Shown here piece by piece: positions 1 through 8,653 of a stretch of DNA of 64,000 nt. Position 1 is the stretch's first letter. Each line of letters begins with the position of its first letter. Origin of the DNA: Balneola sp. (lineage in GTDB: Bacteria; Bacteroidota; Rhodothermia; Balneolales; Balneolaceae); NCBI GenBank assembly GCA_003712055.1, contig RHLJ01000001.1, positions 682,001 through 746,000 of the forward strand, written 5' to 3'. The notes beneath the pieces are model-generated. The model made no database searches. It was not told the DNA's origin and saw only the letters and a list, made by a program, of their open reading frames with translations. A program made the translations under genes and the position numbers.

Positions 1-283
1 GATCTTCTTGTTTGTCTTCCTGGTTATTCGTTTTATAAGAAACGATGTGTGACTGCGAACCGTAAGTTTTGAGTTCTTCCTCTTTTTGTGAAGTTGCCGG
101 AACTGGCACAACTTCTTTTTTACCTGCAATTGCTGTTATTTGATCGATGAGCTCCGCTTTTCTAACCCCCGTAACTTTGCCAACTCCAACCGACTTGGCT
201 ATATCTTTTAGCTCTGGTAATTTTTTTGACGCAAGAGCATCTAACTCTTCCTGTGAAAGTTTAGTCATCCGATTATCTGACAT
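1..283 (-). CDS. rho: Transcription termination factor Rho, N-terminal part (cut by window edge)
   Basis: The reverse strand reads ATG at 283 into an open frame that runs off the window start, so about 94 N-terminal residues are visible. It begins MSDNRMTKLSQEELDALASK and continues through a helix-extended-helix stretch (KLPELKDIAKSVGVGKVTG, then RKAELIDQITAIAG). This is the Rho_N SAP-like domain of the hexameric RNA helicase that ends transcription. After about residue 55 the chain becomes a charged linker rich in K, E, Q and N, like the long hydrophilic insert of Bacteroidota-type Rho. The ATPase core lies outside the window, so the call rests on Rho_N alone. A second ATG at 268 is possible. 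The gene lies downstream of folC on the same strand, with a 116-bp leader holding an inverted repeat. Confidence 0.82.
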   Translation of the reverse strand, partial: MSDNRMTKLSQEELDALASKKLPELKDIAKSVGVGKVTGVRKAELIDQITAIAGKKEVVPVPATSQKEEELKTYGSQSHIVSYKTNNQEDKQED

Positions 284-325
284 AAAATATGTGTACGATT
301 ACAAAATTTACTTACTTAATTGGGG

Positions 326-371
326 TGAGTGCTATTTATCTACTTTTTTGGATAATACAGTTAAGCACTCA
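326..371. other. Inverted repeat in the folC-rho gap
   Basis: TGAGTGCT (326-333) pairs with AGCACTCA (364-371). An inner pair, TTATC (336-340) with GATAA (351-355), closes a 10-base loop. On the minus strand it lies between the folC stop and the rho start and has no T-run after it, so it does not look like an intrinsic terminator. It may be a structure in the rho leader. Role unknown. Confidence 0.35.
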
Positions 372-399
372 ATCTGGTAAGGATACAATGAGAAGGTGG

Positions 400-1650
400 T
401 TAAAAGTTATTTTGAACTATCCACCGTTTAACTACCGGGTAAAAGTAAAAACTTCCTGCAAAAATTACTACTTCCGTATCGATTTCCTTCAATATAGTAT
501 GATATGATTGTTCCGTGATCGGTTTACAGCTTAAGATTTGATTTATGTCCTCATAACTAGCTGCCCTTTCGGAATCCATCTTGTAAAAAAATACCTGCTC
601 AAAATCTTCAAAAAGGGAGAGTAATTCTACGTTCACTTTATCATTCAATAGAGACAGAATAAGTGTTTTACTTCCTGCTATCTGCTTCAATCCATCGAGC
701 ATAGACCGAATAGCATCAATATTGTGTGAGCCCGAGAAATACCAATTGTTATCTATGGTTAATTTCTCAAACCTGGCTGGAACACCACTAAAAGAAGAAA
801 TGGAGTGTACAAAAGAACTATCCTCAACCGGATAATTTGGTTTAAGCGTATCGATAACCATATATACTATTGCAGTATTCCATGCATTTACCGGTTCCAG
901 GAAATTTGTACCTATGGGATTAGCAAGGGTATTCAGACCGATGGTTTTATCTTTGAATACAGGGTCTAAATCACTGCTAAGCAGCAATATAGTCCCCACT
1001 CCTTCCACAACTTCTTCAATAGCTTCTAGCGCTTCTCCCTTTATATTTCCAATTACTACCGGAACTCCTTCCTTAATAATGCCTGCCTTTTCAAGAGCAA
1101 TTTCTTTTAGAGAACTCCCCAGGATTTGTTCGTGATCTCTTGAAATACTCGTTATCACACTTATAAGAGGAGATATAATATTGGTAGCATCAAGCCTCCC
1201 TCCCAGCCCGGTTTCTATAATTGCTATATCTACCTTCTTTTCACTAAACAACCAAAAAGCGAGTGCGGTAGAAATTTCAAAATAAGAAAGTCGAGTTTCC
1301 TTAATAAGAGACCCATAACTATTAAAGAATCTCAGAATCGTTTCATCTTCAATATCCTTTCCATTTATTTTGAAACGCTCGTTATACCTCAGCAAATGTG
1401 GAGAGGTAAACAATCCGGTTTTGAACCCTGAATTTCTGTATACATGCTCTAATAAATAGCAGGTAGATCCTTTTCCGTTTGTCCCTGCCACATGAATGGA
1501 TCTGAAGTTATGCTGTGGATTACCAATCTTATCACAAAACAGACTAATGTTTTCCAGACCAAGATTAATAGCTGTTATACCTGACTTGCTGAACATTGGG
1601 ATTTCATTCAAAAACTGAAATACTTCTTCAATTGTATTGAATGATGCCAT
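400..1650 (-). CDS. folC: Bifunctional folylpolyglutamate/dihydrofolate synthase
   Basis: This ATP-dependent ligase adds glutamate to folates and may also make dihydrofolate from dihydropteroate. At 416 aa it has the usual Mur-ligase-like length. The P-loop GTNGKGST spans residues 56-63. The segments after it, TSPHL and ETGLGGRLDATN, are typical FolC signatures for folate and Mg binding, and the SRDHEQILG region follows. It is cytoplasmic. Its ATG overlaps the stop of the upstream aminotransferase-fold gene as TAATG, so the two are probably translationally coupled. That neighbour is most likely the aminodeoxychorismate lyase of the same pathway, which supports both calls. Nothing is missing from the catalytic motifs I can see. 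Confidence 0.93.
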   Translation of the reverse strand: MASFNTIEEVFQFLNEIPMFSKSGITAINLGLENISLFCDKIGNPQHNFRSIHVAGTNGKGSTCYLLEHVYRNSGFKTGLFTSPHLLRYNERFKINGKDIEDETILRFFNSYGSLIKETRLSYFEISTALAFWLFSEKKVDIAIIETGLGGRLDATNIISPLISVITSISRDHEQILGSSLKEIALEKAGIIKEGVPVVIGNIKGEALEAIEEVVEGVGTILLLSSDLDPVFKDKTIGLNTLANPIGTNFLEPVNAWNTAIVYMVIDTLKPNYPVEDSSFVHSISSFSGVPARFEKLTIDNNWYFSGSHNIDAIRSMLDGLKQIAGSKTLILSLLNDKVNVELLSLFEDFEQVFFYKMDSERAASYEDINQILSCKPITEQSYHTILKEIDTEVVIFAGSFYFYPVVKRWIVQNNF

Positions 1651-2498
1651 TACCCCAGGTTTTGATCTCTATAGTTGGAAAAGATCTCTTTTATAGCCTC
1701 AAAAGCAGGCGTTGTAGTTAGGAATTCCTGACTGTCTATTCTAGAAACAGGTAGTAATTCTCTTATAGAGTTAGTAACAAATACACAATCCGAATCTAGT
1801 AACGCATCCCATCTGAATTTGCCCTGAACTACTTCAAACTCCGTACTTTGCTCTAGCAATTCAATAATTATCCTTCTGGTAATTCCGGGATAAAGATCTG
1901 CTTCAATAGATGGAGTGTATATGGTTTCCCCTTTCACCCAAAACAGATTAGCTATGGTTGTTTCACTAATCAGTCCTTCACTTGTAGTCATTAGTGCATC
2001 ATCTGCTCCCCGGCTTTTAGCCTCTTTAGCTGCGAGAATATAATTAAGGCCGTTGGAGAGTTTAATATGCCTTGCTAAGGCTTCTGAGGATATCGATTTA
2101 ATGGATACCGTAGAAAGTGATACTGAATCCTTCAATTCTTTAAGAGCACTTGAAGAGCTTAACCATTCACCTCTTTTCGAATCGGTTGAATATCCTCTTT
2201 CACCTTCTCTCCAGCATTGAACACGAATGATAGAGTCGATATCTGTTTCATTATTAGCTTTTAAAAGCTCGCTTAGCTTGAGTCTGAAATCCTCGAATCC
2301 AAATGGAACGTCTATTCCAAGATAATTAGCTCCTTCTTTAAGCCTATTGAAATGAGCGTCCAGTTCAAGAAACTTCATCTTATATGACCTGAACGTGGCA
2401 AAAAAACCATCTCCATACATCATTCCCCGATTGATCGGCGAAATGAGCACTTCGGATTCTGGCAGTACTTCTCCGTTAAGAACTACAAAATTACTCAT
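1650..2498 (-). CDS. pabC: Class IV PLP aminotransferase fold, probable aminodeoxychorismate lyase
   Basis: This is a PLP enzyme of the BCAT/ADC-lyase fold, 282 aa from the ATG at 2498. An upstream TTG at 2504 also fits, but the ATG sits in ATGAGTAA, overlapping the upstream stop. Visible family marks are NRGMMYGDGFFATFR (about residues 23-37), the likely PLP lysine K146 in RHIKLSNGLNY, and SEGLISETTIANLF (about 173-186). The fold also covers branched-chain and D-amino-acid aminotransferases. The lyase role, releasing 4-aminobenzoate from aminodeoxychorismate, is inferred from the one-base overlap with folC. Moderately sure of the substrate, sure of the fold. Confidence 0.75.
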   Translation of the reverse strand: MSNFVVLNGEVLPESEVLISPINRGMMYGDGFFATFRSYKMKFLELDAHFNRLKEGANYLGIDVPFGFEDFRLKLSELLKANNETDIDSIIRVQCWREGERGYSTDSKRGEWLSSSSALKELKDSVSLSTVSIKSISSEALARHIKLSNGLNYILAAKEAKSRGADDALMTTSEGLISETTIANLFWVKGETIYTPSIEADLYPGITRRIIIELLEQSTEFEVVQGKFRWDALLDSDCVFVTNSIRELLPVSRIDSQEFLTTTPAFEAIKEIFSNYRDQNLG

Positions 2499-3018
2499 CA
2501 ACAAAAGGGGCTAATTGGTCTGATAATTGGTTCTCTTTATAGCCTACCTGAATGTTTACAGGCTTTCCATTCTCATCCAGAATCAGGTAGCTGGGTATAC
2601 CTGGCACTCTAAGTTCATTATTCAATACTGTCCCGTCGATATAATGAAAGTCATATTGGTTAGATGGAACTTCCAATTCCTCTGTAGCATCTCTTACAAG
2701 TGCAGCAACTACATTTATCTTTGTTGATCCATGGCTTATTACATCCAACTCGGCCATAATATCAGAAGACTTTTCAGACCAGGATGCCCAAAATAAAACA
2801 AGGGTCTTTTCTCCTGAGAATTCTCCCAGGCGCAAGCTATCACTTTTGTAGATATATGGGTGTGGCTTAGTTAATAATGAATCGTACGACTGCGCATAAC
2901 TCAGAAACTGATCAGTTCTTCTTTCCGAGAAATTGAAAGATGAAACAGCAATAAATATCATTGATATTGCTCCACATACCAACATAAATGGAACAAAGTA
3001 TTTCTGGTCTAATTTCAT
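2491..3018 (-). CDS. Membrane-anchored thioredoxin-fold protein lacking the active-site cysteines
   Basis: The 175-aa protein has an N-terminal membrane anchor (residues about 8-28) and then a TlpA/redoxin-like domain facing the periplasm. The strand before the active site reads TLVLFWASW (72-80), and the place of CxxC is S81-E82-K83-S84. The cis-proline loop VPGIPSYLILDENG is intact. The only cysteine, C15, lies in the membrane anchor. It therefore cannot do normal disulfide exchange, and a binding or structural role is more likely. Its stop lies inside the start region of pabC (ATGAGTAA), so it leads a three-gene unit with pabC and folC. No link to folate synthesis is evident from the sequence. 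Confidence 0.72.
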   Translation of the reverse strand: MKLDQKYFVPFMLVCGAISMIFIAVSSFNFSERRTDQFLSYAQSYDSLLTKPHPYIYKSDSLRLGEFSGEKTLVLFWASWSEKSSDIMAELDVISHGSTKINVVAALVRDATEELEVPSNQYDFHYIDGTVLNNELRVPGIPSYLILDENGKPVNIQVGYKENQLSDQLAPFVDE

Positions 3019-3072
3019 GCAACTAAAGATAAAGATTCGAGCCTGGACTCATATCTAGATTCTATTAATTTT

Positions 3073-3492
3073 CTATCCTAAGTATGGTGATATGAGTCTA
3101 AGTGGTTTTCCTTTTGAATCTCTGTAAACTAAGAAATCCGAATCAGTAGTGAGTATTTCCGAATTATTATTTTGATTATAAAGCTGTACTAAACTTATAT
3201 CCGCAAAAGATGTTCCTATATCCTGGTATTTCCTTATTTGCTTAAAAAAGTCAACCGGAGACAAAGACAAACCTGACTCAACAAAAAGTAACCCATCCTT
3301 AATCAAACCTGAAATTGCATAAATAACTTTATCTGAGTTTCTGGTTAAAAAGAAGAGTTCAGTTAATACTGGTTCACAAGTTACAAGCCTTAGCTGATCA
3401 AAATTTAATTCCGTTGAAGCCCAATGATGAAACTGATCTCTTCTACTAAATAAAGCAACAAGAGGACCTGTATCAAGAAATACTGTCTTCAC
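3073..3492 (-). CDS. PIN-domain protein, probable VapC-like ribonuclease toxin
   Basis: At 139 aa this has the usual size of a PIN toxin. It opens with the strand and first acidic residue VFLDTGPLVALF (D7). It carries a mid-domain acidic residue in CEPVLTELFFL (about residue 45) and two late acidic positions in SFADISLV and ILTTDSDFL. Together these form the Mg-binding acidic group of PIN nucleases. The start is a GTG at 3492 that lies 20 bp inside the upstream RHH-like gene, the classic overlap of toxin-antitoxin pairs. The target RNA cannot be told from sequence. The pair lies just downstream of the starch gene train but looks separately controlled by the palindrome at 3763-3794. Confidence 0.8.
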   Translation of the reverse strand: MKTVFLDTGPLVALFSRRDQFHHWASTELNFDQLRLVTCEPVLTELFFLTRNSDKVIYAISGLIKDGLLFVESGLSLSPVDFFKQIRKYQDIGTSFADISLVQLYNQNNNSEILTTDSDFLVYRDSKGKPLRLISPYLG

Positions 3493-3754
3493 CTAAGCCT
3501 TCCAAATATTTGGGGTTAGTAGAAAGATCAGATGGAGCATCATTAATTATGCCCACATACTTTTGCATTTTTTCCAACATGGAACCAGGCTTAGGGGTTA
3601 CCTCATATTCCACTATTTCTTCATTCACAAGGTTCATAATTACTTCTTTCTGAGAAACTCCTTTTTTCTCGGCAAGTAATTTTATTTTCTGTTTTTCTTC
3701 GGGAGTAACCTTCATCCCAAACCAGACTATTTCTTTTTTCGACTTTTTCAACAC
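3473..3754 (-). CDS. Ribbon-helix-helix-like antitoxin partner of the PIN protein
   Basis: This is a 93-aa basic-to-acidic protein. Residues about 7-40 fit a ribbon-helix-helix DNA-binding fold: a strand (EIVWFGMKVTPEE), then helix 1 (EEKQKIKLLAEKKG) and helix 2 (SQKEVIMNLVNEEI). The C-terminal half (about 45-93) has the extended, proline-containing look of a toxin-binding tail. The GTG start at 3754 is preferred over the ATG at 3715 because the strand needed for RHH dimers lies upstream of that ATG. It would neutralise the PIN protein and repress its own promoter through the palindrome at 3763-3794. Exact family not recognised. Confidence 0.7.
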   Translation of the reverse strand: MLKKSKKEIVWFGMKVTPEEKQKIKLLAEKKGVSQKEVIMNLVNEEIVEYEVTPKPGSMLEKMQKYVGIINDAPSDLSTNPKYLEGLGEDSIS

Positions 3755-3762
3755 TCAAAATT

Positions 3763-3794
3763 TGTTGCAACAATTTTATAAAATTGTTGCAACA
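3763..3794. promoter_or_regulatory. 32-bp perfect palindrome, probable antitoxin operator
   Basis: Every base of 3763-3794 pairs around a centre at 3778/3779. Each end is itself a small palindrome, TGTTGCAACA, at 3763-3772 and 3785-3794, joined by an AT-rich core. It begins 8 bp before the GTG start of the RHH-like antitoxin. Two equal palindromic boxes about two helical turns apart suit binding by two RHH dimers. Operator role is inferred from position and symmetry. Confidence 0.7.
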
Positions 3795-3965
3795 TTTTCA
3801 ATTTTAGATTACACCTTTTTCATTAACATGCTAAAAGGAAGACAGGATATCCAATTACCATTTTGTATGTTTTCGACGCACTATGAAAAACTACTCTTTA
3901 CAAATCTAAGACAGATTTAGTGAATAGCACCTAATAGGAATTTTTCAGTATCCAAAATTTATGGT

Positions 3966-5729
3966 TTATCCGCGGCAGTTGAGTTGGATAATCATTGCAG
4001 ATAGAGAAGAAACAGATATTTGTTCTTGTTGGATTTCGTCGCCACTTAATAAATCAGTTGCTGGACACGCAGGTAAGGATATAGACTTAACGGAATCACT
4101 CCAGTTAATAGAAACAATGACCGTTGGTTCTGAATCAAGCACTCGTTCAAATGAAATAAACTCCTTTTCAAGAACTGTGAACCTGGCACTTCCTCGTTTA
4201 AGTGCTTCCGAAATATTCCTGATTTCACCTAGTTTTTTATAATAGCCGAATAAGGCTTCATCAAAGTTATTCGAATCCACAGGACGTTCCCATCCATAAG
4301 GATGATATGTTTCATCCTCATACACAAGATCTGGCCATACCATTGGTTTTCTATCGTCCGGGTCGTCGGCACCCCACATACCTGATTCAGTTCCATAATA
4401 AATCATTGGAGCTCCTTTCCAGGTGTATTGAAATAAAGCCGCTAATTTCTGAATTGATCGTTCTCTGGAGTTAGGCTTCCTAACCTCATAGTCTTCATTT
4501 GGATAAGCGTCAGGATTATAGGCCTGTCCCTTATTAACTACAGAAGTAGCTAGGCGTGAAGTATCATGAGAATCCATCAGGTTTTGGAGTACATCTAAAC
4601 TAGCTTCCGGGTAATCACTTTCAATTTGTACTAATCGATCCCTGAATGCCTCTTCTGATATGGCCTGATCGATCATAAAAAGCTTTACAGCGTCTGTAAA
4701 TCGATAATTCATTACAGAGGTAAACATATCTGCGGTTATGAACTCTTTGGCTTCATCGGTCCAAATTTCAGCAACTGTAATGGCTTCAGAATTAATGCTT
4801 CGTACATACGCATGCCAATCTCTCCAAAAGTTTTTCCCCACTTCTGAAGCAACATCTAACCTCCACCCATCTACGCCATCACTGGGGTCTCCATCTCCAT
4901 TAGGATCCATCCATCTTTTGGTTACTTCAAAGATGTGTTGCTTGACAGGATCAGTTAGGTTCTCATTTTCTTCCCGGTATACCGGAAGCCCTTTAAAGCC
5001 CCACCATCCTTCATAATCAAATTCGTTTTCCGGGGTATTGGGATCATCATAAGAAGTAACGATGTACCAATCCTTATAAGGTGAGTTTTCCTGATTCTTT
5101 ATTAAATCTTGAAAAGCCCAGAATTCGGTACCGGTATGATTGAAGACCCCATCGATTACAATTTTCATTCCCCTTTTATGTGCTTCATTTATAAGCTGAA
5201 GGAAAAGCTTATCTCCTTCCGTCCACCCCCAGGTTTCGGGATTGCCGGGATCTTCACTCAGAATTTGTTGTACATCTCCCTCCGGATCGGGTCCAAAATT
5301 ACGATCAATATGATGGTAATAACTTGCATCATATTTGTGCATGCTTTGAGCATCAAACACAGGATTAAAATAAATAACACCAACACCTAATTCGTGCAAA
5401 TAATCCAGTTTATCAATCACTCCCTGAAGATCTCCCCCATATCTTCTCTCTCTAACTATCGAATAGAAGTCATCAGAGTGATTCACCTCCCAGGCATCTC
5501 TTTTATACCAGTCTTGAGTCCAGGAAGTGATCTCCCAACCTTCGGGACCCCTAGCCCTTTCACGGTTAGGCTGGTTAGTTGGATCACCATCTCTAAATCG
5601 CTCGGGAAATATTTGGTACCAGACTACCCCTTCCGCCCATTCAGGAGCATGAAATTCTTTGGTCTTTTCAGGTACACAGGAACCTATCACTAATACTAAA
5701 AGGAGTAATAAAGATAGATTCCTGATCAT
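3966..5729 (-). CDS. GH13 alpha-glucan hydrolase, lipoprotein (neopullulanase/cyclomaltodextrinase-like)
   Basis: This 587-aa protein has a lipoprotein signal ending LVIGSC (C18), so it should be membrane-anchored outside the cytoplasm. The TIM-barrel motifs of GH13 are all present. Region I is IDGVFNHTG (about residue 198). Region II is GWRLDVASEVG with the nucleophile Asp (about 296), region III is VAEIW with the acid Glu (about 325), and region IV is LMDSHDTSR (about 392). The YFNPVFDAQSMHKYDASYY segment resembles neopullulanases and cyclomaltodextrinases. Last gene of the starch train, 12 bp after the symporter gene. Likely role: cutting maltodextrins or pullulan in the periplasm or on the outer membrane. 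Exact bond specificity unknown. Confidence 0.88.
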   Translation of the reverse strand: MIRNLSLLLLLVLVIGSCVPEKTKEFHAPEWAEGVVWYQIFPERFRDGDPTNQPNRERARGPEGWEITSWTQDWYKRDAWEVNHSDDFYSIVRERRYGGDLQGVIDKLDYLHELGVGVIYFNPVFDAQSMHKYDASYYHHIDRNFGPDPEGDVQQILSEDPGNPETWGWTEGDKLFLQLINEAHKRGMKIVIDGVFNHTGTEFWAFQDLIKNQENSPYKDWYIVTSYDDPNTPENEFDYEGWWGFKGLPVYREENENLTDPVKQHIFEVTKRWMDPNGDGDPSDGVDGWRLDVASEVGKNFWRDWHAYVRSINSEAITVAEIWTDEAKEFITADMFTSVMNYRFTDAVKLFMIDQAISEEAFRDRLVQIESDYPEASLDVLQNLMDSHDTSRLATSVVNKGQAYNPDAYPNEDYEVRKPNSRERSIQKLAALFQYTWKGAPMIYYGTESGMWGADDPDDRKPMVWPDLVYEDETYHPYGWERPVDSNNFDEALFGYYKKLGEIRNISEALKRGSARFTVLEKEFISFERVLDSEPTVIVSINWSDSVKSISLPACPATDLLSGDEIQQEQISVSSLSAMIIQLNCRG

Positions 5730-5741
5730 AACAACTATTGG

Positions 5742-7253
5742 TTAGGTTGAAGCTACACTTACTTCGTCGTCTATTCTTAAACAAAGAAGTCCTGCTACGA
5801 TCATGGAGACACCGCCAGTCAGCAATATCATCACAGTTTGGCCACCAAAAAAAGTAGTGAGTATAAATCCTAACAGCGATGCAGCCAATATTTGAGGAAT
5901 TACAATAAAGAAATTGAATACCCCCATGTAGTATCCCATCTTATCTGGTGGGATAGAACCGGAAAGGATTGCATAAGGCATGGAAAGAATACTTGCCCAG
6001 GCAATACCAACACCGATCATACTTAACCAAAGCAAATTAGGCTCGGATATGAAGTAAATGGATATCAGTCCTGCCCCACCAAAGAATAAGGCTATCATAT
6101 GGGTGGCCTTCCTGCTTGTTTTTCTAGCTACCCAGGGTAGTAGGATCGCAGCAAGTGCAGCAATACCGTTATATCCTCCAAACAAATTACTCACCATATC
6201 AGCTCCCTGGTTGTAGAGCAATGACGTTGTATCATCCGTACCATAGATATGGGAAGTAACTGCTGAAGTTGTATAAATCCACATTGAGAATAACGCAAAC
6301 CAGGTAAAGAACTGAACGACAGCCAGCTGTACCATAGTTTTGGGCATGGAATTGAAATCCTTAACAATATGCACCAATGCTGATTTTGTTTGTCCGTTCT
6401 TTGTTAAGGCCGAACCAATCAGGTGTACCAAACCAAAGAATATTAACCCACCTCCCAATACATGAAGCTGTTGATCAATTCCTGAGAGGGCAACATACAA
6501 TGAAAAGACTGCACCGATTAGAATTGAAATGATTCCAATCTTGGTAAACTTTTTTGTGAAGAATTCCTCTTCACCTGAGGCCATAGCCGGCTCATCATGA
6601 TTCTCATCTTCCTCAGGCGGATATTCCTTAGTCGAAAAGACCGTCCACATAACGGTAATGAAGTACATAGCCGCACCGATGTAGAATGAGTATTTCACCG
6701 ATGGGGGTATCACTCCCTCAGGAGCAGTATTAGGAATGTTTAGCCAGTTTGCAAAAATCCACGGCAAGAATGAAGCTACAAGAGCACCAATCCCAATAAA
6801 GAAACTCTGCATCGCAAACCCAGAAGTTCTTTGTTCATCTGGCAATAAATCACCCACAAATGCTCTGAATGGTTCCATTGTGATGTTGATAGAAGCATCC
6901 ATAATCCAAAGTACACCTACAGCAATCCAAAGTGCTGCAGAGTTTGGCATAGCTACCAACGCAATTGCCCCGGTAATTGCGCCCAATGCAAAATAAGGGC
7001 GCCTCCTCCCCCATTTAGGTAACCAGGTTCTGTCTGAATAATATCCAATGATTGGTTGTACAATGAGTCCTGTAACCGGAGCAGCAAGCCAATATATGGC
7101 AAGGCTTGAAGTGTCAGCTCCAAGAGTTTCGAAGATTCTACTGGTGTTTGCGTTTTGAAGCGCAAATCCCATCTGAATTCCAAGGAATCCAAAACTCATA
7201 TTCCAGATTTGCCAAAAATTGAGCCTCGGTCTTTGTGTGACTTTATCAGACAT
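5742..7253 (-). CDS. SLC45/GPH-type sugar symporter (probable maltose or maltodextrin importer)
   Basis: From the ATG at 7253 the protein is about 503 aa with about 12 membrane segments. I prefer this start because an upstream in-frame start at 7301 would overlap the preceding gene and add a non-membrane tail. Family marks are NFWQIWNMSFGFLGIQ at the N-terminus, and the loop GYYSDRTWLPKWGRRRPYF, which matches the SDR...GRRRP loop of sucrose/maltose proton symporters. DASINITMEPFRAFVGD is also typical. A charged loop of about 25 residues (EYPPEEDENHDEPAMASGEEE) splits the two halves. Lying between two GH13 genes, it should carry maltose or short maltodextrins over the inner membrane. Confidence 0.85.
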   Translation of the reverse strand: MSDKVTQRPRLNFWQIWNMSFGFLGIQMGFALQNANTSRIFETLGADTSSLAIYWLAAPVTGLIVQPIIGYYSDRTWLPKWGRRRPYFALGAITGAIALVAMPNSAALWIAVGVLWIMDASINITMEPFRAFVGDLLPDEQRTSGFAMQSFFIGIGALVASFLPWIFANWLNIPNTAPEGVIPPSVKYSFYIGAAMYFITVMWTVFSTKEYPPEEDENHDEPAMASGEEEFFTKKFTKIGIISILIGAVFSLYVALSGIDQQLHVLGGGLIFFGLVHLIGSALTKNGQTKSALVHIVKDFNSMPKTMVQLAVVQFFTWFALFSMWIYTTSAVTSHIYGTDDTTSLLYNQGADMVSNLFGGYNGIAALAAILLPWVARKTSRKATHMIALFFGGAGLISIYFISEPNLLWLSMIGVGIAWASILSMPYAILSGSIPPDKMGYYMGVFNFFIVIPQILAASLLGFILTTFFGGQTVMILLTGGVSMIVAGLLCLRIDDEVSVAST

Positions 7254-7276
7254 CCTATTCGTTGTTTGTGTTAAGG

Positions 7277-8644
7277 TTATTTTGTGGCCAGTATAAACCA
7301 CTTATTTGGAGGGAGCTCAAGATCATAGGTATTAGCACCTTCCGAATTGAACTCTCCTTCGGTTACCCCATATTTAGCATACACACTTGAAGACCACACT
7401 GGCACTGAGATTTGCTGGGGTTCTTCTGAATTATTAATCGCTACGATCACCTGATGCTCATCTTTCTTTCTGGTAAAAGCAAAGGTATTGGCAGGTGATT
7501 CAATTCGGGTAAAATCTCCTCCGTAGCTACCATTCCATAATGCTTCATTTTCAGTATTCAACTGAAGCAGGAAGCGGTAGAAATCTTCATATGCATACTC
7601 TTTCCACTCGATTTCGTCCTTTTCAAAAAACTCTAACTGCTTATCAAGAATCGACTCCTGACCATTATAGATAAGGGGCATACCCGCTACTGTTGCTGAT
7701 AATACCGCAAAGTTCTCAAAGTTCGCTCCGTACATGCCCGGATCTGTTCCATTCCATGAATTTTCATCGTGATTGCTGGTGAAGTACATGCGATAGCCAT
7801 TCGAAGGGAAACGTTCTGCATCCTCAGCGAAGAGCGCATCCAAATCCTCAAAGGTTTGTTCTCCTTTTGCAATTTCGCGGATTATATGAGCATACTGCCA
7901 CGCATAGTTCATATCAAATACTTCGATAAGTAACTCTGGCTCTCCATCTTCAGCAAGCATGAACACATCTTTTACTTTATCCAATTCAGCAATAGCATCT
8001 ACCCAAAAATCCATAGGAACCATACCAGCTACATCACATCGGTATCCATCAATATCGAATTCTCGCACCCAGTACACCAAAGCGTCAATCATTGCAGCTC
8101 GCATATCTTCATTACCGTAATTAAGATCAATTACATCGCTCCAGTCGTCTACTGGTGGCTGGAAGTTCCCTTCTTCATCTAATGTATACCAATCTTTATT
8201 CTCAGTCCATGCATTATCCCAGGATGAGTGGTTGGCTACCCAGTCTATAATTACCTTGAATCCCATTTCATGAGCCTCATCAACCAGCGCTCTGAAGTCT
8301 TCCTCAGTACCAAACTCCGGGTTAATACCTTTGTAATCTTTAATGGAATAATAGCTACCTAAGGTTCCTTTTCTATTCAACTCACCGATTGGCTGAATGG
8401 GCATTAACCAGAGAATCTTTACTCCCATATCTTTGAGCCTTGGGAGATCTTCCCTGAATGCATTGAATGTTCCTTCAGGACTGTACTGTCGAATATTTAC
8501 TTCATAAATATTCGCATTCTTACTCCATTCGGGGTGTTCAACTTTACTTAGAATAGGCCCGGTTTCTGGCTGTGGCTGTTGACAGCCCACGAAAAGAATA
8601 CCCAGGAGTGCGAGTAGAGAAAGGGAACGAGTAAAAGACTTCAT
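7277..8644 (-). CDS. GH13 alpha-amylase-type lipoprotein, short form
   Basis: This is a 455-aa protein with a lipobox LFVGC (C21). The catalytic barrel starts almost at once (SKNANIYEVNIRQYSPEGTF). Region I is IIDWVANHSSWD, region II is GYRCDVAGMVP (nucleophile Asp), region III is FMLAEDGEPEL (acid Glu) and region IV is FTSNHDENSW. A short C-terminal beta domain (FTRKKDEHQVIVAINNSEE onward) closes the protein. There is no extra binding module or sorting domain. It sits 9 bp after the 782-aa GH13 gene and 23 bp before the symporter start. It likely trims oligosaccharides for that carrier. Whether it cuts alpha-1,4 or alpha-1,6 bonds cannot be told. Confidence 0.88.
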   Translation of the reverse strand: MKSFTRSLSLLALLGILFVGCQQPQPETGPILSKVEHPEWSKNANIYEVNIRQYSPEGTFNAFREDLPRLKDMGVKILWLMPIQPIGELNRKGTLGSYYSIKDYKGINPEFGTEEDFRALVDEAHEMGFKVIIDWVANHSSWDNAWTENKDWYTLDEEGNFQPPVDDWSDVIDLNYGNEDMRAAMIDALVYWVREFDIDGYRCDVAGMVPMDFWVDAIAELDKVKDVFMLAEDGEPELLIEVFDMNYAWQYAHIIREIAKGEQTFEDLDALFAEDAERFPSNGYRMYFTSNHDENSWNGTDPGMYGANFENFAVLSATVAGMPLIYNGQESILDKQLEFFEKDEIEWKEYAYEDFYRFLLQLNTENEALWNGSYGGDFTRIESPANTFAFTRKKDEHQVIVAINNSEEPQQISVPVWSSSVYAKYGVTEGEFNSEGANTYDLELPPNKWFILATK

Positions 8645-8653
8645 GATTTATTT

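Noticed and set aside
3902-3918. Small hairpin AAATCT/AGATTT after the last GH13 gene
   Set aside because: Only 6 AT-rich pairs and a weak T-run; cannot be told from chance as a terminator.
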